From assembly GCA_026873275.1 (NCBI GenBank), contig JANTUC010000010.1, positions 1,691,041 through 1,755,040 on the forward strand: 64,000 bases of DNA, read 5' to 3'. The position numbers and the translations under genes are program-made. Shown here one piece after another: positions 57,785-64,000 of this stretch. The stretch is from Pseudopithomyces maydicus (Eukaryota; Ascomycota; Dothideomycetes; Pleosporales; Didymosphaeriaceae). Below the pieces are notes generated by a model that was given only the letters and a program-made list of their open reading frames with translations, was not told the DNA's origin and did not search any database. Numbering within the stretch: position 1 is the stretch's first letter; every line of letters starts with the position of its first letter.

Positions 57785-59715
57785 GGCTTTGTATACCGTT
57801 CACTCCACTACGAGATATAAGACTGATAGATCAGATTGAAAAAAAATCAGATGAACGATGAAGCTGTTTGATGGAGGTGTTTAAAAAGAGTAGGGTTTGC
57901 TTGAAGAACAGGACAAAAGATGTTTATGCACCCTGTAAGGTGTTCTCATACAGTTTATATATGAGATACCAGAGACGAAATAGGAATATGTTCAGAGCTA
58001 TTGACCAACCCTGCTCCGCCTCCTAGGCGAACATGTTTCTCACCGGGATAAATTCTCCTTCCCATGTGCGTTTCGGGCGGTAAAAGGAGCGGCGCAAGTA
58101 AAGAGATCGAATCTATCCTTGCGCCAATAAAACATCAGGGCTCCACCGTTAACGGAAATCGTGTATCTAGAACTTGGAAGCCTACAAACATCTGAATGTT
58201 CGCATTGGGCGATAGTAGGTTGTCGCGCGAGAAGCGACCTATCGTGTGACCTTAAAACATCGCCCTACGGAACTAAGACTCGGAAGATTAAGTGCGTCAG
58301 CTCCATGTTTGTTTCGATTTGTTTCGACATCTACGTCATCATGCCGGTTTTATTTTATGGGGCACTGCGCTCCTGAACGCCTTGCATCTTCTGAAGCACT
58401 GCCGGTGTCGAAATTACAACGTGACTATTTCGAGAGTTGCAAAAGTGCATTGTACAACTTCGGATTCGCCAAAAATATGATTATTATAACTGAGATTACG
58501 ATATCCCCGTCAGTATATCTGGTCTGGCCTTATAGCCTTAATTCTTTTCATGACGTAATTGTGGTTCACATCAATCAAACTCGACGTTTGTTTTAACTTC
58601 CATTAATAATGACAGGAGGTTCTGAGTTATGAATACTGATAGTGACAATAGATAAGAGTGTGTAGTTTCCAATACGCTCTGTTCATACGTCGTCTCGTCG
58701 GGATTCGAAATCTGGCTGATTGGCGCTCATTTTGTGATGGAATAGCTAAGGGAATTGATGCTGTCGTGTTTGGGGGTAAGTAGCACTAGGATTTGATGAA
58801 GAATTTCTTGCTAGGATGGTACATGGGTAGGCGCCTCTTTTGTAGTATTTATTGCTTCTCGAACGACGGTGTAAACGTAATACAGTTCAAAAATATGTCC
58901 CTAGGGGGCAGATATTTAAAAGGAATGATCCAAGCTGCGAAATCGAGAGGTAGGATGAGAGCAATTCCATGGTGCAAGTACAGATGTATACATGCTAAAG
59001 TAATGATGGGACTGTATAGTCATGGTGACCTGCACACCCGAATTAAATCTGTAGGTCAGAATATCTACAGCACAGGGCTCCCATACGTGTTTTATGAACG
59101 TCGTGCATTTCCAGAGTCCTTAGACTATTGTGCGTAATTGTTCGCTCATCGCTTGACCTGTACAGGTTCTTACGACGTTAATTGAAAACCACCATCAGAC
59201 CCACCTGTAGGGCTGGACCGTTAGAGCAACATCGTATGGTCAAGCGCACTAGAAAATAGGCAATAGCACACAACTATAGTATTCCAAGTGCTGAATAAAT
59301 TCAGCCAAATATCCCATAAGCCGAAGCACTATCTTTAGAATGGACTACAAGCAAAACCCTGGATGGAACCTCGAAGGGGCATTCATATTTGCAGTCACAC
59401 GGGATGCATGCGCAACAAAAACGGGCCAGTCATTCGTACTCTCATGTGAATGGTAACATACTTGCCAAAGTACCGCTTCGAACAGAGATAAACATCATAT
59501 GTAAGTGTTGCGAGTAGCTGTCATGAAATAGTCCAGTCGCAGCAGTCCGTAAGATCGAGTACACTACCAGACGTCACTCAATACGATCATAAGAACGAAT
59601 TCCTGGAAGTAAGTGAGTTTCCAACTCCTATTAAAACCCAAACCCATCTTTTCCCTAACTTTTCCTTGAATCTTTCCCCACCCTTTTCACCACTTACAAC
59701 CCTACATCCTCCTAC
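57785..59715. other. AT-rich gene-free stretch
   Basis: 1.9 kb. Contains copy 3 of the dispersed repeat at 59150-59190. Open frames at 58161-58376 and 58793-59137 have no recognisable content. Possibly a decayed element; no transposase or terminal repeat seen. Confidence 0.5.
59150..59190 (-). repeat. dispersed repeat, copy 3 (inverted)
   Basis: Reverse complement reads TTTTCAATTAACGTCGTAAG, then AACCTGTACAGGTCAAGC: about 33 of 35 bases equal copy 1, in opposite orientation, 9.2 kb away. Homology stops at both ends of the core. Confidence 0.8.
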
Positions 59716-60715
59716 CTACAACTTGTCAAACGCCGCCACCGCCGCCTCCGCCGTAACCTGCGCACTCGCCGGATTCGCCCCCGTCACAATCCTCCCATCC
59801 GTATGCGCAAACGCAGCCCACGGCCCCGGCGGCGCAATATCTGTTCACCATCAGCATCTCCTCGTCACCACGTCGTGACCACCACCCTCTCAGAAAAGAA
59901 TAGTCCAACTTACATTTCGCCCCCGCCGACCCCGCCGCAGCCTCAATTGTCGGCCTATCCCACGACTTGATCGTGTCCAAAACCCCCTCCTCGATCTCCC
60001 CCTGCGTCGTGAAGCCCGTTACCTCCTTGCCCGCGATAATCGACTTGCCGGTGGACTTGTCGATGATGCCGGGGAAGATGGCGCCGCCGTGGCAGACGGC
60101 AGAGATGATGGCGCCGGCGGCGTACATGTTGGCAGCGATAGCTTGGAGGCCTGTGGGGCAGGTGTTAGATGGATGGACAGGGGGTAGTGGAGAAAGAGGG
60201 AGGGGAAGAGAGAGACGTAAGGGAGGGAAAAGGAGAAAAGTAAAGGGGAATCCAACCTTTCGCATCCGGATAATCAATCAAACTGGCGTGTCCAGCGCTC
60301 GCGAAAAAATCCCATACTACGTATCCTCGTCAGCTATCTTTCTTTCCACCTTTCCATCTCCCCTCCCCTTCCTTCCCCGTTCCCCCCTCCTCCCTGCTTT
60401 CCACCACACATCAAACTCACCTCCTCCCACCTCACATCCCCCGGCGTCTTCAACCGATCCAACCCCCACGAAACTCACTCCCATGGTCCTCCCACACCTT
60501 CCGCTCCTCATCCTTCAGCCACTCCTTCTGCTGGCTCAGCCAATCCGGCTGGTACGACCCCGTCTCAGACACGAGATCGACTTCGAAGCCCGCGGCGCGG
60601 AACACGTCGAAGGGGTGCAGGGCTTCCGTGATGAAGAGGCCCGTCTCCTTGCCGTCTGGGTAGAGGGGCGCGTGCGCGGAGGTTACTGCTATGAGGGCTT
60701 TTTTGGGGGGGCCAT
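59716..60715 (-). CDS. Hsp31-like DJ-1/PfpI-family protein
   Basis: Exons 60715-60421, 60316-60257, 60150-59914 and 59840-59716. Three single-base losses (C7 of the coding strand at 60705-60711, the C5 run at 60463-60467 and the A6 run at 60304-60309) must be restored. Then all phases close at 239 residues. Motifs: KKALIAVTSAHAPLYPDGKE with the start of the fold and a likely catalytic Glu, FDVFRAAGFEVDLVSETG, FASAGHASLIDYPDA, the nucleophile elbow SAVCHGGAIFPG (Cys about 139, His 140), AGKEVTGFTTQGE and PWAAFAHTDGRIVTGANPAS. This is the glutathione-independent glyoxalase III / Hsp31 class: methylglyoxal to D-lactate, protective under oxidative and stationary-phase stress. Confidence 0.88.
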
Positions 60716-61373
60716 TTGGGCGGTGGTGCAGGGGTAAGGGGGAGGGGAGTGTGTGCGTGTTGTGTATGTGTATATGCTGTGTATGTATGTATGTGAACAG
60801 AAGGACAGGCCCTAGTCTATCCTTCCAACGATACAACCTCCAACTATAAATATCCCCACGGAACACCGCGGATCACATGCAACCCCCTGCGCACTCCCCT
60901 CCTGTTCTCCGCAAGGTCGAGATCCCACCGGAGCTCGTTCCGAACCGCCCTGTATCAGCGTGGAGTCGCAACCCCTCTTCCAGCACCACCGCAGTGCGAA
61001 TCGCGCAATTGGACTAGCTCGCGCCATCGCGGATACAGTAGCATGGCTTCTGTACTGTATGTACGGGCGTGGAACCTCGTCCACGGGCCAAGGCTGGCTG
61101 GAAGCGCACATGCGTTGGGCGTTGAATGGGATGGGATGGGTGGAGGTGGGAAGCCCCGCACGCACATGCAACGTGGGAGACTAAGGCTAGAGACTGAACT
61201 AACACGATGGTTTTATATATATGCATGTGTGTGTGTGTATTATTGGACATGCCAAGTGCTGGCGAGGGTATCTACGGGTTACACTATACTGTGTATGTAT
61301 GCACTGCCAAATTGCCAGACTATGAAGTCCATGGCACGAGCAAGGCTTCGCTGATATGTACAAGTCGGCCCGC
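60716..61373. other. intergenic
   Basis: 658 bases between co-oriented minus-strand genes. Contains TATG/TATA-rich stretches near 60765-60795 and a short GT run near 61228. No gene. Confidence 0.5.
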
Positions 61374-62868
61374 TCACCACCCGGCATCCAGCGGGACCGA
61401 CCTCGCTCTTGGAACCGAGTTTTTAGGCGAGTCGCCACGACGCCGCCGAAGCTCCGCGTCGAGCCGAAGGAGCTCTTTGACCAGCTTCATGCGCTGCTCT
61501 CCGACGAATTCGTCTAGTTTCTGGCGTGTGGCAGTGTATGCGTCTGCGCTTTCCTGCTTTACGCTCTGGACAAGCTCGTCTACCTTTTGTTGTGTGGCGG
61601 TATATGCATCTGCACTTTCCTGCTCTACGCTCTCGATAAGCTGCGCGGTCTGCTCGCAGAGCTCCTCTAGTCTAGCGTCATGGAGGCAACGTATATCCAG
61701 CAGGCAATCCTCCTTAAGAATGTCGAATTCTAGTCGCTGGTCCTCAAGTCGCTCTTGTAGTTCGGTGTCGGCGGTATCGCGGAGCTCGGTTGCATGCTCG
61801 AGCGTGTCGGCGGTGACTTGTTGTGCAAGCTCCTGGGCATGATCGGTGAGATGATTGAGGATAATGTTGTGAAGCGGAGACATGGCATTCGGTGCAGCTG
61901 TAGTCTGTGACGAGTTCGCAGGGACGGCAAAGACTCGCGTGAGGACGTCTGGTAAAGCGGCTTGAACCACGCCGGGGAGAAGCTTTGCGACAGCTGTTTC
62001 AAGTGCATCTTGTAGGTCGAAGGGAGCGGTAGCGGGTGAAGACGGGGGCAGTCGGGGGCTCGGCGATGCAGTTGTTGTGGTTGCCTTTTCTGTGGGCGAC
62101 AACGGGGGGATTTCAATGACAGGCTCAAGGAGCGGGCGTTTCGCGGGTGGCGTATGGGGCGGACTGGCTGAATTTGTCCGCGCTGCTGCGGATTAGGGAA
62201 TTGCGAGGGACGTGATGGAATGCAAGATACTTACGCTGGAGGGGCCGTTTGAGAATCGCAGGTTCATATGCTGGAGGAGCTTCGGCTGGCTCCAGTTCAG
62301 CGGGACTGAAGACTGTCCAGTCTGCCTCCCTCAACGATGGCGCTGCAGGGTTCCGTGGAAACCCACTCAGTGCGGAGCTGTTGGTTAGCGAGAGGAATTG
62401 CGCTGACTTATCTGGATGTAACCAGGCGTAGTCAAAGGCAATAGACAGTCTCGTTGCTTTGGCCAAATCCACGAACTTCTGAAAGCGAGCATCGGAACTG
62501 TCCTTAGGGGTTATATTGCCAGAGGAGCGAGGACAGAGGACAGTGCAGGGCTGTTTCAGGGCTACGTGCAGAACACGCAGCGATTTGAAGTCATTGCGTC
62601 GAGTGATCTCAGCCAGCTGCAAAGGATTCTCCTTCGCCGGACCGAGTTTGATTTCACCAGGGACCAAGTTATCCGCATCGTAGACCAGACTAATCCGTTG
62701 CTCGGTATCGGAGCCGTGAATAGAGAGATTAAAATGGAGCGTTATAGTCGCCTGCCTATAAGCCTCGTTGACCCTGACGACAAGCGAACACAAGCACGAA
62801 GTCCCATCGTTCAACGGAAGGGAAGCCAAAGCAGGAACACCGCCTCTGCGGAAAATATCGTGTGCCAT
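61374..62868 (-). CDS. unknown protein with C-terminal coiled coil
   Basis: Exons 62868-62235 and 62182-61374; the intron (donor GTAAGT, acceptor GCAG) keeps phase and gives 480 residues without a frame break. The start is the ATG at 62868 (MAHDIFRRGGVPALASLPLN), preferred over upstream alternative codons. Residues 1-150 look folded (beta-rich, with SLRVLHVALKQPCTVLCP and RFQKFVDLAKATRLSIAFDY). Residues 190-275 are Pro/Ser-rich. About 290-460 is a long acidic coiled coil. It includes a duplicated 22-residue block with core QESADAYTAT, separated by KVDELVQSVK. The end is basic. I recall such proteins as conserved hypotheticals of filamentous fungi, sometimes multicopy; role unknown. Confidence 0.75.
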
Positions 62869-63615
62869 TGTTAATTCTTCTATCAGAAAAGAAAACCAAC
62901 ACACTACCGACCAATCAACTTACCAAAAAAAGCCCTCCCCGGTCTGCGACGACGACGCGGGGAGAACCCACCCACCCGAGCTTTTCGCGTAGGCAAAGAG
63001 CAGCTCTGGCTCTGCTGCGTCCTTAGACCCGCGCAGCCAGTCTCGTCGTGGCCGCACAGCCCGGCCTGAAAGAGCCACACCCCCGAACGCGCGCACGCGA
63101 GTGCACAAGTACAGCGTCGCGTGGCGCAAAGAGGGCCTTGTGAAATTCGCAAGGATGGTGCGGGTGAATCAGGACAGCGGGACTGTACGAGGACTAAACA
63201 AGTAATGACTGCGTGGAGGAAAGGGCGGCCTGGAGTTTTGGCGCGTGTACAGGAGGGCGTGATGCTGAATGGGATGGCGGCGTGATGCGATATGTGGAGG
63301 AGCGGAGTGAAGTGGAGACGAAGGTTGCGATGGATGACTTGGCGGTGGTTGGGCTGCGCTTGGCACGCTTGTACGGGAGAGGCTAGCGCGGTCTGAGAGA
63401 TACCCAGGCACCAACTAAGTCACGTGCTTGTGTCACGCGAGGACTAGACCGCACAAAACACCAGACGACGATTCTGAACGAAGCATGATATTCAAAACTA
63501 CATAAAAAAATTCTCGACTGATCACTTCAAGCTGCGAGAATCAACAGTCCTAAACTCCAAAAGAAACATGCCCAACATAAGAAACAAAACAATGGCGAAA
63601 GCCAGTCTTCCCCCT
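62869..63615. other. intergenic
   Basis: 747 bases upstream of the coiled-coil gene and downstream of the NRPS end. Overlapping short open frames have no recognisable content. Confidence 0.4.
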
Positions 63616-64000
63616 TCACTCCTCCCATGTGCACGCAGGCAAAGCCGCCTTGCACGCTCCCACCGACGTCCCAAGGTCGTCCGACAGACGCAGGATGGTA
63701 TCGCACACCATATCCAACAGCTTCTGCGCACTCTTGACCGTCATCATATCCGTATTTCCACCTATTGTGACCGCCAACTCCTCACCTCTAGGATGCGAGA
63801 TCACCCACAGCTGATCCGGGATCGCGAACGCATTCTCAAACCACTCCAGCTGCGTGTCTTGGCCCGCGAACCGGAACTGCGGCTGCTCCTCCACGTTCTG
63901 GTGCTGCACGATGGACTCGAATCGCGTGCCGGTGGGCCACTGTGTGCAGTGCTGCACAATGTCGTCCAGGCCCATGGAGTCGGATTCGCCCATCGAGGTG
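63616..64000 (-). CDS. nonribosomal peptide synthetase, C-terminal condensation-like domain (partial)
   Basis: Open from the right edge to a stop at 63616, so only the last 128 residues are present. SMGLDDIVQHCTQWP and RFESIVQHQNVEEQPQFRFA match the late part of fungal NRPS condensation domains (typical: ESMGFDDI--HCTDWP, then VVQHQN). The rest (WVISHPRGEELAVTIGGNTD, then SAQKLLDMVCDTILRLS) is the terminal beta-sheet and last helix of that domain. A terminal condensation domain suggests cyclisation or release of the peptide in fungal NRPSs. The product cannot be inferred. Most of the gene, and any biosynthetic cluster, lies to the right of the window. Confidence 0.8.
   Translation of the reverse strand, partial: TSMGESDSMGLDDIVQHCTQWPTGTRFESIVQHQNVEEQPQFRFAGQDTQLEWFENAFAIPDQLWVISHPRGEELAVTIGGNTDMMTVKSAQKLLDMVCDTILRLSDDLGTSVGACKAALPACTWEE

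Noticed and set aside
57500..57839. Two + frames opposite the lectin-like gene
   Set aside because: Antisense shadows; the minus strand has the signal peptide and the jacalin-type strands.

Overview
The window is nuclear DNA of a filamentous ascomycete (Pezizomycotina; Dothideomycetes is my best guess, not proven). Genes carry short introns (about 50-100 bases) with GTRNGT donors, CTAAC-like branch points and YAG acceptors. Gene content is typically fungal: HET, NACHT-WD40, DUF7708, a Meu6-like PH protein, a Sal1-type carrier, cyclin C and an NRPS condensation domain. No rRNA, tRNA, CRISPR array or intact transposon was seen.

Layout. 1-1.9 kb: G-rich short tandem repeats. 1.9-4.2 kb (-): Meu6-like PH protein. 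4.2-7.5 kb: no gene. 7.6-10.8 kb (-): large ankyrin-repeat gene with many frame breaks. 12-27 kb, an accessory block: zinc-ribbon-like unknown (+), AAA+ ATPase (-), DUF7708 protein (+), Aim9-like phosphotransferase (+), a 72-bp coding minisatellite, amidoligase-like (-), F-box-like (+) and a HET/GIY-YIG/membrane fusion (+). 29-49.8 kb, a GC-rich core block with long microsatellite-laden spacers: RING/TRAF zinc finger (-), SNARE Syn8 (+), Ca-regulated carrier Sal1 (-), cyclin C (+), a conserved unknown (+), a small mitochondrial protein (+), citrate synthase (+) and an NmrA-like reductase (+). 49.9-59.2 kb, a second accessory block bracketed by copies of one short repeat: NACHT-WD40 NLR (-) and a secreted jacalin/aerolysin-like protein (-). 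59.7-64 kb: Hsp31/DJ-1 protein (-), coiled-coil unknown (-) and the 3' end of an NRPS (-).

Technical point. Many conserved genes read correctly only if one base is restored in a homopolymer or other short tract. I count about 27 breaks in 15 genes, nearly all single-base losses. In 14 of these genes one restored base per break makes splice phases and total length agree exactly; I did not model the aerolysin-like gene. Housekeeping genes are hit as well, so sequencing or assembly undercalling is more likely than mass pseudogenisation. Broken genes are therefore listed as CDS with the break positions given.

Biologically, the two accessory blocks look like self/non-self recognition and defence loci. 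The most unusual items are the HET-GIY-YIG-membrane fusion and the NLR beside a pore-former-like secreted lectin. Splice coordinates were worked out by hand and could be off by a base or two.
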